DNA of 46,670 nt from an uncultured Verrucomicrobiota bacterium (GCA_902569115.1 CACFTI010000016.1:1-46670); one strand, 5' to 3'. Positions 17,087 through 25,986 are shown, counted from the first letter of the stretch. Notes: generated by a model from the sequence alone, not told the origin. Translations and numbers: made by a program.

Positions 17087-19038
17087 AGCCTCTGGGGACT
17101 AAATGATATGTTTGTAACAGGTAACCCAAGCAAACTTTCCGCAAGTAGAAATAAGAGCATTACGATCAAGAATAAATTCCAAATTTCTGCTCTTACAAAC
17201 GAAAGACGAGTTGCATTGGCATCATTCCACAAAATATGACTTGATGACATAGTTTCCTGCAATTGCTTTCGATCGAAAATCTCATTCACAGATTCGGTTG
17301 CCTTTCGATTAAAAGCCAAAAATTTGCCTAAATCTTTATAAATGCCGGCTTTAAGCGAGGGTTTTTGGCTTGGGTTTCCAGTTACAGGAACTAAACCTTT
17401 ATAATCTAAGGATGCAGTGTCTCCACATTCTGAAAACTTGAGAGCGGGATCCTCGGACGATTCATTAAATATTCGAATAAGCACGGGAACTAATACAAAG
17501 CCCTCTTCAAGACTGGACCAGTCTTTGTTAGGGAGTGTTGAGAAAGAATAAATGACTCCTTTGCCAATGGTTTTTCTTTTAAAAAAACTCGATCCATCTT
17601 TATAGAAGGCAAGAGTTTCTCCTTCAGTGGGAATATTTCTTTTAAGGATTTTCAGATAAGGTAATGCTAACTCCCTGCCATTTACTGTATTTGCAAAGAT
17701 TCCTTGATTACGATTCCACTCACTGATTTCAAAAAAATTATTATCTGATACTGCTTCAGTTGCTCTCCATTTTTGGAAGGCATCAGACTTGTCTTTATTT
17801 TCAAAATCCGGAAATAAGACAATCCTACCTCCTTCTTTAACAAATTTTAGAATTTGTTTCTCTTCTTCAGGTGAAGAGGAACCCTGAAGAATCAATAAAT
17901 CGTTCTCGTTTAGCGTTTTATTTTCCGGTGAAAAATCTTTGTTTAGGTAAAGACTTTGCGGATCAAGCTTACAAACAGCAGTGATAAATTTTCTCGTTTG
18001 CTCATCCTTACACTGAACTCCTACCTTGAGCATTGCCTGATTTCCATAAGTGAAAAAATATTCGTTATCATGGGAAAAAGAATCTTCAGGCAGGGCGATT
18101 TTTATCCATCCCGTGGCGGGCTGATCTGATAATGAGATAGCCGGAGTCCAAGTTGTGGAAGGGTAGGAGAAAGGACATTTTATCGTAGATAAATCTCCAT
18201 TGATATTGATTTTAACGGCAAGAGATTGAGTGTCTTTTTGATTGCTTCTAATTAAAAGAGTTGGATGGAAAAAGTCTTTTTCTTCACGGTACGATTTACA
18301 GACCAGACTGAAGTTATTAACTTCAGATGGCTGTAATTTCAAAAAGTGTAATTTCCACAAGCCTTCCTTTTTATCAATTCTATCATTAATATTTTTCAAT
18401 AACTCATCGTTTTCTTTTGTCTTCCAATTGGATTTTTGGTCATCCGAAATTACGAGAATTTGTGCATGTCCGATGTCTGTATTTTCCAACCAATTTAATC
18501 CTTGATTTATGGTGTAAGGTAGATTTCCACCGCAATCAGTCGGACCAAAAAAATCGTTCATTTCCTTTGAGGAAATTGTTTCAATTTTATCAACTATGAT
18601 TGTTTCGGAAAAAACGGTTTCGATAATGACAAGCTTGCTGTCTGGCCATGCTTCAGAAAACCGTTCAAACTCATCTATTCCTCTTTGAAGCATAGTTTTA
18701 GAAGAATTCATGAGGTTTTTTTGCATACTGGAAGATCTATCCATTACGAGCATCACAACCTCCGGGTTTTGACTGGCAAAATTAATTAGTGAAGAGTCCT
18801 CGGACGCCATGGGTCGGCTCATTAGAAAGACAAGTGAGCAGATTGCAAGTGCACGGGAAATAAGTGTAAGCCATCTGCGAATCTTTGACATTCGAGAAGA
18901 GTTTTCCCTAGCCTTCAAAAGAAATCTCATGGCTGCCCATGACTCACGACGATGACGCATTAGATTAAGTAGATGGATAAGAATTGGGACGGCGGCTAAG
19001 GCGATTCCAAATAGTGCGATAGGTTGTAAAAAACTCAT
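17083..19038 (-). CDS. BatA-type VWA membrane protein
   Basis: A 651-residue protein. The first 25 residues (MSFLQPIALFGIALAAVPI, then LIHLLN) are the BatA N-terminal signature, with RHRRESWAAMRFL after it. A second hydrophobic segment lies at about 58-75 and a C-terminal helix at about 620-640. The VWA domain starts at VVMLVMDRSSSM, with the MIDAS motif DRSSS at 100-104. A later region (LLILQGSSSPEEEKQILKFV, RIVLFPDF) resembles the amidotransferase-like fold of related proteins. In other bacteria Bat/Aer proteins act with MoxR in envelope maintenance or oxygen tolerance (family knowledge). The gene overlaps its neighbours by 4 bases on both sides, showing tight co-expression. Confidence 0.87.
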   Translation of the reverse strand: MSFLQPIALFGIALAAVPILIHLLNLMRHRRESWAAMRFLLKARENSSRMSKIRRWLTLISRALAICSLVFLMSRPMASEDSSLINFASQNPEVVMLVMDRSSSMQKNLMNSSKTMLQRGIDEFERFSEAWPDSKLVIIETVFSETIIVDKIETISSKEMNDFFGPTDCGGNLPYTINQGLNWLENTDIGHAQILVISDDQKSNWKTKENDELLKNINDRIDKKEGLWKLHFLKLQPSEVNNFSLVCKSYREEKDFFHPTLLIRSNQKDTQSLAVKININGDLSTIKCPFSYPSTTWTPAISLSDQPATGWIKIALPEDSFSHDNEYFFTYGNQAMLKVGVQCKDEQTRKFITAVCKLDPQSLYLNKDFSPENKTLNENDLLILQGSSSPEEEKQILKFVKEGGRIVLFPDFENKDKSDAFQKWRATEAVSDNNFFEISEWNRNQGIFANTVNGRELALPYLKILKRNIPTEGETLAFYKDGSSFFKRKTIGKGVIYSFSTLPNKDWSSLEEGFVLVPVLIRIFNESSEDPALKFSECGDTASLDYKGLVPVTGNPSQKPSLKAGIYKDLGKFLAFNRKATESVNEIFDRKQLQETMSSSHILWNDANATRLSFVRAEIWNLFLIVMLLFLLAESLLGLPVTNISFSPQRL

Positions 19039-19943
19039 CGGTTTGAAGATAGAGTTCTATCGAATGAAAAATCTTTTAGTGCCTCATCTATTGATGAATC
19101 TGTGACGGTTTCAAAATGAGAGCTTTGAGTTTCAGCACATATTTTTTTGATTTCTTCAAGATGAATTCGCATTTGTTTTAAATATTCATCCCTGATTATG
19201 CTAGGTTCCGTTAGGAGCGATGGACCGCCCTCTAGGTCTATGAATCGAGTAGGACGATCAAAATGAAATTCCACTTCCTGTCGGTCCATAATATGAAAAA
19301 GTATGACCTCATGTTTACGATCGCGCATGTGATGGACAAAATCTGCAATGGATTTTGGATCATCGAGAAAGTCTGAATAAACAATAAGCTGTGCTCTACT
19401 TTTAATAGACTCCGCAAGTTGATGAAGTTGATCAGTAACTTGATCTTCCCCTTTCGCTTTTGCATCATCAAGGGTATGCAATATGGCCTGTAACTGTGAT
19501 GGACTTCGCCGTGCGGGAATATCTTCGGTGGCACTGGGTCGCAGAAGTGATAAGCCAACTGCGTCGCCTTGATTTAAATAAGCATAGCTTAGAGTACCTA
19601 TCAATTTCTTAGCATATTCAAGTTTTGACTTTGGCTTGCCAAACTTCATAGAAGCACTGCAATCCAAAAGATGGTAACTTCTTAAATTGGTTTCTGCCTC
19701 AAATTCTTTTAGGAAATATCTGTCTGTTCGGGCAAGGACACGCCAATCCATTCTTTTGGGATCTTCTCCAGGAGTGTATTCTCTATATTCAGCAAATTCT
19801 ACACTGGAGCCCTTGTGATTACTCTTATGGTGACCGCTCACATTTCCTTCCATCGGAAACTCGCTGAGCAAGGGGTTACCTCCAAACCTGGCAATTGCCC
19901 GCTCGTCAATATATTTAAAAATATTGCTCTCCTTACGAGGCAT
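19035..19943 (-). CDS. DUF58 domain protein
   Basis: A 302-residue cytoplasmic protein of the DUF58 family, the usual partner of MoxR ATPases. The conserved block GSSVEFAEYREYTPGEDP followed by KRMDWRVLARTD lies at about 46-73. A VWA-like domain starts at LLDCSASM with the MIDAS motif DCSAS at 94-98. Unlike many longer family members it has no membrane helices. It starts 5 bases after the MoxR stop and overlaps the next gene by 4 bases. Probably carries a metal ion and is remodelled or regulated by the MoxR ATPase; this is inferred from the family. Confidence 0.92.
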   Translation of the reverse strand: MPRKESNIFKYIDERAIARFGGNPLLSEFPMEGNVSGHHKSNHKGSSVEFAEYREYTPGEDPKRMDWRVLARTDRYFLKEFEAETNLRSYHLLDCSASMKFGKPKSKLEYAKKLIGTLSYAYLNQGDAVGLSLLRPSATEDIPARRSPSQLQAILHTLDDAKAKGEDQVTDQLHQLAESIKSRAQLIVYSDFLDDPKSIADFVHHMRDRKHEVILFHIMDRQEVEFHFDRPTRFIDLEGGPSLLTEPSIIRDEYLKQMRIHLEEIKKICAETQSSHFETVTDSSIDEALKDFSFDRTLSSNR

Positions 19944-19948
19944 CCGTT

Positions 19949-20989
19949 TTATTTATCTTCTTTGTTTGCTTCTTCGATCAATCTGCTGACAACATCTGTG
20001 CTGGCAATACCTTCAGACCGGGCGTGAAAATTTGTAATTATCCTATGATCTAGAACTGCTTCAGCTACTGCATCCAGATCATCACTTGTGGTAATGAAGT
20101 TTCCCTGAATAACTGCCCTTGCTTTGGCTCCTCGAATTAAAAATTGGATGGCTCTGGGACCGGCACCCCACTGCACGGAGTCCTTAACCCATTTAGGTGC
20201 ATCATCGGACGCAGGTCTAGTTCTTCTAACTAAATCAACTGCCCTTTCAAAAACATGTTCAGGTACTGGAATCTTTTCAGTAATTAATTGATATTCTTTA
20301 AGCTTTTTTGCAGTAAGAATTTTAGAGAGTGCAGATGGTTCTCCTAGGGTAGTCCTTCTCGCAATAGAAAGTTCATCATCCCGATTTGGGTAATCTAATC
20401 TGATCAGAAACATAAAGCGGTCAAGTTGTGCCTCGGGTAGGGGGTATGTACCTTCCTGCTCAATCGGGTTTTGGGTGGCCAAGACAAAAAACGGTTTTTG
20501 TAAATTATGATTCTTCCCTGCTACAGTTACTCTTTTTTCCTGCATAGCCTCGAGAAGGGCAGATTGGGTTTTGGGAGGAGTTCTGTTAATTTCATCTGCA
20601 AGAAGGACATTTGTAAATACAGGCCCTTTGATGAATTTAAATTCCCTTCCTTCCCCATCCTCTCTGTTTTGGAGGATTTCCGTTCCTGTCACATCAGAGG
20701 GCATAAGATCGGGAGTAAATTGGATGCGGGAGAAAGACAGGGAAATAGTTTGAGAAATGGAATTTACAAGCAGGGTCTTTGCAAGTCCTGGAACTCCCAT
20801 CAAGAGTGCGTGTCCTTGGGAAAGCATGCATATAAATATTTTTTCAATTGCCTCATCTTGTCCGATGATGACTTTACCAATCTCGTTTTTAATGGCCGCA
20901 AAAGAATGCTGTAATTCTTTCAAAGCGTTTACATCAGTCTCATCCAAGTCTGTTGTATTATTTTTTGTGATTTGTGTTGAGGATGCCAT
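19949..20989 (-). CDS. MoxR family AAA+ ATPase
   Basis: A 346-residue AAA+ ATPase, first gene of the leftward operon. The Walker A motif GVPGLAKT is at 65-72, Walker B LLADEIN at about 129-135, sensor 1 ATQNP at 171-175, and the conserved PLPEAQLDRF follows. The C-terminal lid contains RAIQFLIRGAKARA. MoxR proteins act as chaperone-like ATPases that mature or load metal into VWA-domain partners; here the next three genes encode such proteins (one DUF58, two VWA). The leader upstream is AT-rich with no Shine-Dalgarno sequence. A weak promoter candidate sits at 21012-21039. Confidence 0.95.
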   Translation of the reverse strand: MASSTQITKNNTTDLDETDVNALKELQHSFAAIKNEIGKVIIGQDEAIEKIFICMLSQGHALLMGVPGLAKTLLVNSISQTISLSFSRIQFTPDLMPSDVTGTEILQNREDGEGREFKFIKGPVFTNVLLADEINRTPPKTQSALLEAMQEKRVTVAGKNHNLQKPFFVLATQNPIEQEGTYPLPEAQLDRFMFLIRLDYPNRDDELSIARRTTLGEPSALSKILTAKKLKEYQLITEKIPVPEHVFERAVDLVRRTRPASDDAPKWVKDSVQWGAGPRAIQFLIRGAKARAVIQGNFITTSDDLDAVAEAVLDHRIITNFHARSEGIASTDVVSRLIEEANKEDK

Positions 20990-21290
20990 TTTATATTAAA
21001 ATTCAAAATTTATCATATTATGTTCATGTTTGGCTACAACTAGAAGATCAAGGTTTTATAAAGTGTAAATTATTTGAGTTATAATAGCCTTACAGATTTA
21101 GAGAATAATGGTGCAATATGAACATCTCGATTTCTTAATCTCGAGTCAGTCTTAATAGTTGATAAAACCTAAATTATTTTTTCTTAATTTAACTTGTCGT
21201 TTATGAATTTCGAAAATCATGCGAGGCCAATAACAGAGATAAATATTTCCAATTGCTACTTTCCTTAGATATACTTGATGTAAGAGTCTC
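20990..21290. other. AT-rich divergent intergenic region
   Basis: About 300 bases without a gene between the leftward moxR and the rightward DUF1737 gene. It should hold the promoters of both. On the minus strand TTGTAG (21034-21039) and TATGAT (21012-21017) are 16 bases apart and would give a leader of roughly 15-20 bases for moxR; the -35 match is poor. On the plus strand TATAAT occurs at 21080-21085 without a good -35, and TATACT at 21270-21275 lies 15 bases before the DUF1737 ATG. A 7-base direct repeat ATCTCGA occurs at 21124 and 21138. No RNA gene is recognised. Confidence 0.4.
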
Positions 21291-21500
21291 ATGAATAAAA
21301 TTCAGCGTAAATATAAGGTTGTAAAAACAAGCTCTTTAAGCAAGTTGGAGAGAGAGGTTAACGAACTTATTCAAAAAGAGTATAAAGATACGGAAGGATT
21401 CCTCTACAGAGCTTCAGGCAGGTGGCAATGTATGGGTGGAATAGTAAAAGATAATGAAGAATGGCTTCAGTCGATGGTCTTTGTTCAAGAGGAAGAGTGA
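21291..21500 (+). CDS. DUF1737 small protein
   Basis: A 69-residue cytoplasmic protein matching the DUF1737 pattern: YKVVKTSSLSKLEREVNELI (strand, then helix), then a Gly-rich turn WQCMGGIV and a closing QSMVF strand. Family function is unknown. The final strand normally reads like Y-x-Q-A-M-V, which QSMVF mirrors. It stands alone between the moxR leader and a strong terminator 90 bases downstream, so it is probably a single-gene transcript. ATG 21291 gives the expected domain length. Confidence 0.75.
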   Translation: MNKIQRKYKVVKTSSLSKLEREVNELIQKEYKDTEGFLYRASGRWQCMGGIVKDNEEWLQSMVFVQEEE

Positions 21501-21590
21501 CTCTAAAATTAGCAAAAAGTTTATCTTTATTGCTTGATTTCATTACCTTAAGAGAATAAAAAAGAAGAATAGTTCATTATGAGCTTCTTA

Positions 21591-21625
21591 AAGCCACCGA
21601 TAAGGGCAAGATCGGTGGCTTTTTT
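21591..21625 (+). terminator. Strong intrinsic terminator
   Basis: A perfect 11-bp stem, AAGCCACCGAT (21591-21601) with ATCGGTGGCTT (21611-21621), a 9-base loop, and a T run at 21620-21625. It is the clearest factor-independent terminator in the window. It lies 90 bases after the DUF1737 stop, so it ends that transcript, or a short RNA starting near 21568 (weak TTGATT/TAAAAA promoter at 21534-21562). Confidence 0.9.
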
Positions 21626-21713
21626 ATTGTAAATAAAACAGTTCTTGAAATCCACTGAAATCCTTCTTTTGGTGATGAAGTAGTTACGCACTTAAATCCA
21701 AAACAAAAACATC

Positions 21714-22046
21714 ATGAAGTTAACCCATATTTTACTACCTTGCTTTCTATTATTTACCTCCATTCTTTTTTCGCAAAGCGAAAGCCCTAAACGTTTAAAC
21801 TCTGGTCCTCCCAAGCTTCCGATGAATATACCTCCACCACCGAGTTTCGCTTCGATGTCTAATAAAACGGGAAAATTTCAGTTGATCAGTGCTGAATACT
21901 ATTCTCAGGACTCTAAACCTTATCTGTATAAAAGGCTTGTGAAGTTTGATACCTCAACAGGCAAAGCTTGGATTCTCTTCTCTAAAATAGGAGCAAATGG
22001 AGAGCAAAGAACTTGGGTCCCTCTGGAATCGGGTATTTCTAAGTAA
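21714..22046 (+). CDS. Small secreted protein of unknown function
   Basis: A 110-residue protein with a clear signal peptide (MKLTHILLPCFLLFTSILFS, cut near residue 21). A Pro-rich segment (KLPMNIPPPPSF) follows, then a compact part ending KFDTSTGKAWILFSKI and RTWVPLES. The 'FDTSTGKAW' strand-turn-strand is common in small bacterial secreted proteins that report on a bound or displayed value, but no named family is recognised. It is convergent with the transporter gene, with 23 bases between stops. Confidence 0.65.
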   Translation: MKLTHILLPCFLLFTSILFSQSESPKRLNSGPPKLPMNIPPPPSFASMSNKTGKFQLISAEYYSQDSKPYLYKRLVKFDTSTGKAWILFSKIGANGEQRTWVPLESGISK

Positions 22047-22069
22047 AAGCTCGATATTTACTTTGCTGA

Positions 22070-23791
22070 CTAGCTGGAAAGCTGCTCTGAAATCCTTTTT
22101 AATTTCATTTCCAGCCCGTCTACTTTTTTGATAAGCTTTTTATTTTTCAATGTGAAGTGACCGACCAGCATTAAAATTCCAAAAGAAATGAGTGCAATTT
22201 TGCCAAAAGGCACAATTCCCCATGTTTTGTTCCACGCGACATACATGGCAGCAATACCCATAACGCTAAGCGAAATAAGCATGAAAATATTCCATAAAAT
22301 TCGTGCCAACCCAGTTGGGCGTTCTCGACCAAGTACTTGAAGATTGTTCATTAAAAGGAAGAAGCTCAAGTAAGCGACTGGAATAAGCGTAAAGCCCAAG
22401 ATTGATGTAGGTACAGCCAACCAAAAAGCAGCGTCATTCCAGAAAAATGGACCAAGTACACCTAATCCTGCTAAAAGTGCTCCTCCCAAAAAAGTATTGC
22501 CGCTGTGAGATTTTCCTAAAACTTCGCAAATGGCATGTCCATTAATAGTCATTAGGATTATGATCGTTGAAAGGGCCATACCCAATACTCCAATACCGAA
22601 AATATAATGCGAAAATGCCTTGCTTTCAAAAAGTGATTCAAGAGATTCAGCCAAATTAAAAGCATCCCGTTTCACCAACATGGCTGCAAGCTGTCGATCT
22701 GCTTCTGGAAGGGATTCTAGGACAGCATCCTGTTGAATGGGTGCCAAAGCATCGAATTTATCCTTTTCCCACTCAAGTTCTGCCCTGGCTTTAACGAGAG
22801 ATGTATACCCTTTTTCAAGGTTCGCATGGATTCCACCATCATTATTAAAAGCAGATTCAGGTTTCCCATTAAACCTTGTCCCCGCAGCAATTACTACACA
22901 ACTTGTGGCCACAATATAGGGAATAAGTAATGCGGTCCATAGGTCAAATTTCGCTAGACCCCTGTGTTCGCGTCCCCACTTTCTACGGAGTAGAACAAAA
23001 GGCATAAAAAAAGTCATATTTATCCCTACAGCAGTGGCGGCAGCTGAAATCATGACATCCTGTTGTAGTCCAACAATTTTTTCCTCCCAAAAACTTTTGA
23101 ATTCTCCTGTTTGTTCGAGGAAAGGTAGGTACACATCAGCAGGAGTAGAGAAGAGCGAGAAATTAGGCACAAAACCAGAAGCGATTTCATTCCAATTAGC
23201 CTGGCCACTGGTGCTTAGTTTGATCACCACTCCAAAAAATGAAATGACCACTATTCCAACCATAATCTTCAAGATCAAATCAAAGATTTTTACCCCTGTT
23301 GATCCTTTGTCGTATGCTCGTACAACCAGAAAAGCGGTACCTAACATAAATGCACAAATTAAAACTTTTCCCCCTGTATTGTTAAGCTCAGGTACTAGGT
23401 TTTGGGTAACAGCAGCCGTGCCAAGACTAAATTGGGGAAGGCACCAAACTATATTTGCCATGATGGTTGCGATTGCCCATCCCCATCCAAGCACGGGGTT
23501 TATTTCATTATTGATCGAGGTGAAAGGACTTTGTCCGGTGGACAAAGTTACATGGCTAATGGCAGAGAGCATTATAATGCCCAGGATAATTGCCATAGGT
23601 TGTAACCAAAGAAGACTGTATCCGGCAAGTACACCGAGAAAAAGGCTGGATGCCAATGAACCTCCACCGAGGGTGATGGCACTTTGCAACCAACCTGGCC
23701 CGGATAGTTTAGTGTATGCTCCTAACCTAGAGAAGAACCCTGAAGCTTCAGCTTGAGACAAATATTTTCTTTCATTTTCATGAATAGCCAT
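22070..23791 (-). CDS. Nramp-like transporter with non-canonical metal-site motifs
   Basis: A 573-residue polytopic membrane protein with about 11-12 hydrophobic segments. The first helix reads SGPGWLQSAITLGGGSLASS, which matches the Nramp-related transporters of Planctomycetes and Verrucomicrobia. Canonical Nramp proteins have DPGN in this helix for metal binding; here it is GPGW. The sixth helix has INMTFFMPFVLL where canonical proteins have a Met-Pro-His. The substrate may therefore not be manganese or iron. A roughly 65-residue soluble insert rich in charged residues (about 310-375) sits mid-protein. ATG 23791 is preferred over the longer frame because it gives a normal cytoplasmic start and follows AGGTG, one of the few Shine-Dalgarno-like sequences here. 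It lies downstream of azurin on the same strand. Confidence 0.8.
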   Translation of the reverse strand: MAIHENERKYLSQAEASGFFSRLGAYTKLSGPGWLQSAITLGGGSLASSLFLGVLAGYSLLWLQPMAIILGIIMLSAISHVTLSTGQSPFTSINNEINPVLGWGWAIATIMANIVWCLPQFSLGTAAVTQNLVPELNNTGGKVLICAFMLGTAFLVVRAYDKGSTGVKIFDLILKIMVGIVVISFFGVVIKLSTSGQANWNEIASGFVPNFSLFSTPADVYLPFLEQTGEFKSFWEEKIVGLQQDVMISAAATAVGINMTFFMPFVLLRRKWGREHRGLAKFDLWTALLIPYIVATSCVVIAAGTRFNGKPESAFNNDGGIHANLEKGYTSLVKARAELEWEKDKFDALAPIQQDAVLESLPEADRQLAAMLVKRDAFNLAESLESLFESKAFSHYIFGIGVLGMALSTIIILMTINGHAICEVLGKSHSGNTFLGGALLAGLGVLGPFFWNDAAFWLAVPTSILGFTLIPVAYLSFFLLMNNLQVLGRERPTGLARILWNIFMLISLSVMGIAAMYVAWNKTWGIVPFGKIALISFGILMLVGHFTLKNKKLIKKVDGLEMKLKRISEQLSS

Positions 23792-23872
23792 ACACCTGTA
23801 AATCAGGGTTAGCCAAGAAAATGTCAAGTAGGCTTCTTACTAGATGCAATATATAAAAGTTACTTTAGAAGA

Positions 23873-24313
23873 CTAATTTACTTTCATTACCCCACGCATG
23901 AGAGCGAAATGTCCAGGAAATGTGCAGACATAATCATAGTCTCCAGTTTCCGGAGCTGTAAAAGTAATAGTTTCGCTTTCGTCTGGTCCTAGGAGTTTGG
24001 TGGAAGCGATGGTGTCGCCTTTAACAGAATCAGGAAGAGCATTTGTTGCGTTGGCACCAGCACCCATCGCTTTCTGTCCGAAGGCAACAGCTGAAATTCC
24101 TTTTTTTAGAACAACAAGATTGTGTCCCATAGCGATTTTTGGGATCTTTCCAACATTTTTGAAGGTAAGTTCCACTGTATCACCAGCCTTAACTTCGAAA
24201 CTCTTAAGATCAAATTGCATAGTGTCATTGCCCGTAACAGTAATCTTTTTAACTTCAGCATGGATTATGAATGCAGGCGTTAGCAAAAGAAGTAGTAAAG
24301 AGAAGATTTTCAT
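23873..24313 (-). CDS. Azurin-type blue copper protein
   Basis: A 146-residue periplasmic cupredoxin that carries single electrons. The signal peptide is about 1-19 (ending near HAE). The type 1 copper ligands are all visible: His64 in MGHN, Cys130 in YVCTFPGH, His135 in the same block, and Met139 in FALMRG. The azurin-specific stretch DSVKGDTIASTKLLGPDE is present. Classical azurins have an N-terminal disulfide, but Cys130 is the only Cys in the mature protein, so that bridge is absent. The partner is unknown: no cytochrome or nitrite reductase genes are near. It lies 54 bases after the anchored toroid gene and 81 bases before the transporter. Confidence 0.93.
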   Translation of the reverse strand: MKIFSLLLLLLTPAFIIHAEVKKITVTGNDTMQFDLKSFEVKAGDTVELTFKNVGKIPKIAMGHNLVVLKKGISAVAFGQKAMGAGANATNALPDSVKGDTIASTKLLGPDESETITFTAPETGDYDYVCTFPGHFALMRGVMKVN

Positions 24314-24367
24314 TGCTAATCAAACTATGCTAAACTGGCATATTCTCAAGCAAAGAACGAATGTAAA

Positions 24368-25912
24368 TTAAACTTTCGTGGAAGGCATATACCGATAGTA
24401 AACTTCCAGCATAAGAATGGTCATTGTCGTCCTGTATATGTCAGTATCTCCGTGGAAGTGCTTGCCGTGAGGCCAATGTCCATCGGAGGCTTGTCCACCG
24501 CAGACAATCTGTTGAAATTCTTTATTCCATGCACGCCAATATTTGGAACCTCCGGAAACTCCGGTCGCCTGGAAGCAGGCTTGTGCATGATAATACCATT
24601 CATAGACGTCTATTTGTTTCCACTCTTTTTTCTGGTTTGCGATAATCCAATCAAGCCCAAGTTGAGCTTCTTTGGAATTTGCGTTTTTCCATATCTGTAA
24701 ACAAAGGACTCCAGTGCCTGTTAAGCTTGGCTTACCACCTGAACCTTCTTTGTAGGCGAATTTCCCTGATTTATCTTGGCACCTTTTCGTGTAAGCAACT
24801 GCTTTATCCATGGACGCATCTAATCCCTCAATTGGTATTCCCGTGAGAGCCGCTGCTTTAAGTGCCTGAATGTTCCATCCAGTAACGGATAAATCTGTAT
24901 GGGCTACAGGTCCTTTTCCAAATCCATAAGCCCATCCACCAGATTCATTTTGCCCTTTAATAATAACCTCTGCTGCCCGTTTGGCATATTCCTTGAGTTT
25001 AGGAATTTTAGTCATGGTATATGCTTCGCACAGAGCATAAGTGCGTATTGGGTGTGAGTAGGCTCCATAATTGCCCGCACCTATTGGTTTATCGGGAGGA
25101 GTACTGGTAAGAAAGTTAATACCTTTTTGAACGGTTGGGCCAAAGGTGGGCGAGTCTTGTAACTCACAGTGACCCAAGTAGGCAAGCAAGGCCATTCCTG
25201 TCATAGCATCACGAAATTTTGGATCTTTAGCTTTTCCAACCGGCCTTCCGGCATCGTCTTTGTCTTTAAGTCCCCAGCCACCATCTTCATCTTGCGCAGA
25301 TTTTAGCCAATTAAGCCCGCGCATAATTGCCGCTTCGGTAATATCCTTACCTCCGCCTGAGCGAAGACGTTCAATTCTTTTCTTAGGATCGCACCTTTGT
25401 TGCATTGTTTTGGGAAGAGAGAGTCCAATACCTTTCAAGGCACTTTTCATCGCGTTGTTGTTCATCCCGGCATCTGACATAGTGGGAGGTGCTGCTTCCA
25501 CAACAGGAGCCAAATCCTTCACGTCCAATTCATTCATGTCAGGTAATGTGATGTCAGAAATAGCAGTGGTGCGAAAGGTTTGCTGAGCTTTTGGTTGAGC
25601 TTTTTTCTGCCGTTGCATCAGCTTAACCACTTTTTTCTTCTCCTGGTTCTGCTGAGCGGGGGCCGTCCCTGCATCTGAAAAGTCAGAATCACCCTCTCCT
25701 GCGGCAGCGACATAAACTACGATATTCCACATCGCTACAAAAAATCCTAATATGGTTACTAAAGATACCAAAAGACTGTTAAGTAATCGGTATTCTCTAA
25801 GATATTTGGAGAATGCACTTTCCAAAGGAGGGGCAACTGTTATTTGTTCTTGGGGTAAATTGTCCAAGTCGGGTTCTTGGTCAAAATCTTCGTATTCTGC
25901 TTCTTGGTCCAT
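24368..25912 (-). CDS. Membrane-anchored prenyltransferase/squalene-oxidase repeat (toroid) protein
   Basis: A 514-residue protein: acidic cytoplasmic N-terminus (1-30, rich in Asp/Glu), one membrane helix (about 47-69), and a Lys/Gln/Pro-rich stalk to about 185. An alpha/alpha-toroid of about 320 residues follows. Repeat signatures include GLNWLKSAQDEDGGWG, NESGGWAYGFGKG, AHTDLSVTGWNIQAL and SDGHWPHGKHF. The one-pass N-terminus followed by a long stalk resembles the TonB/ExbD layout and would hold the toroid in the periplasm. It has no cyclase-length catalytic domain, so a binding or scaffolding role is more likely than terpene synthesis. It is first in a possible three-gene leftward unit with azurin and the transporter. 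Confidence 0.83.
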   Translation of the reverse strand: MDQEAEYEDFDQEPDLDNLPQEQITVAPPLESAFSKYLREYRLLNSLLVSLVTILGFFVAMWNIVVYVAAAGEGDSDFSDAGTAPAQQNQEKKKVVKLMQRQKKAQPKAQQTFRTTAISDITLPDMNELDVKDLAPVVEAAPPTMSDAGMNNNAMKSALKGIGLSLPKTMQQRCDPKKRIERLRSGGGKDITEAAIMRGLNWLKSAQDEDGGWGLKDKDDAGRPVGKAKDPKFRDAMTGMALLAYLGHCELQDSPTFGPTVQKGINFLTSTPPDKPIGAGNYGAYSHPIRTYALCEAYTMTKIPKLKEYAKRAAEVIIKGQNESGGWAYGFGKGPVAHTDLSVTGWNIQALKAAALTGIPIEGLDASMDKAVAYTKRCQDKSGKFAYKEGSGGKPSLTGTGVLCLQIWKNANSKEAQLGLDWIIANQKKEWKQIDVYEWYYHAQACFQATGVSGGSKYWRAWNKEFQQIVCGGQASDGHWPHGKHFHGDTDIYRTTMTILMLEVYYRYMPSTKV

Positions 25913-25986
25913 AATTTAAATATTTGATACTCTATTAATAAAGTCAAAACCATTAAAAATAAGATTTAAACCGTTGCTTGCGTGGC

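Noticed and set aside
23034-23756. Long open frame (240 codons) antisense to the transporter gene
   Set aside because: It mirrors a clear membrane protein in the opposite strand, has no start context and its translation has no recognisable domain; it is a codon-bias shadow.
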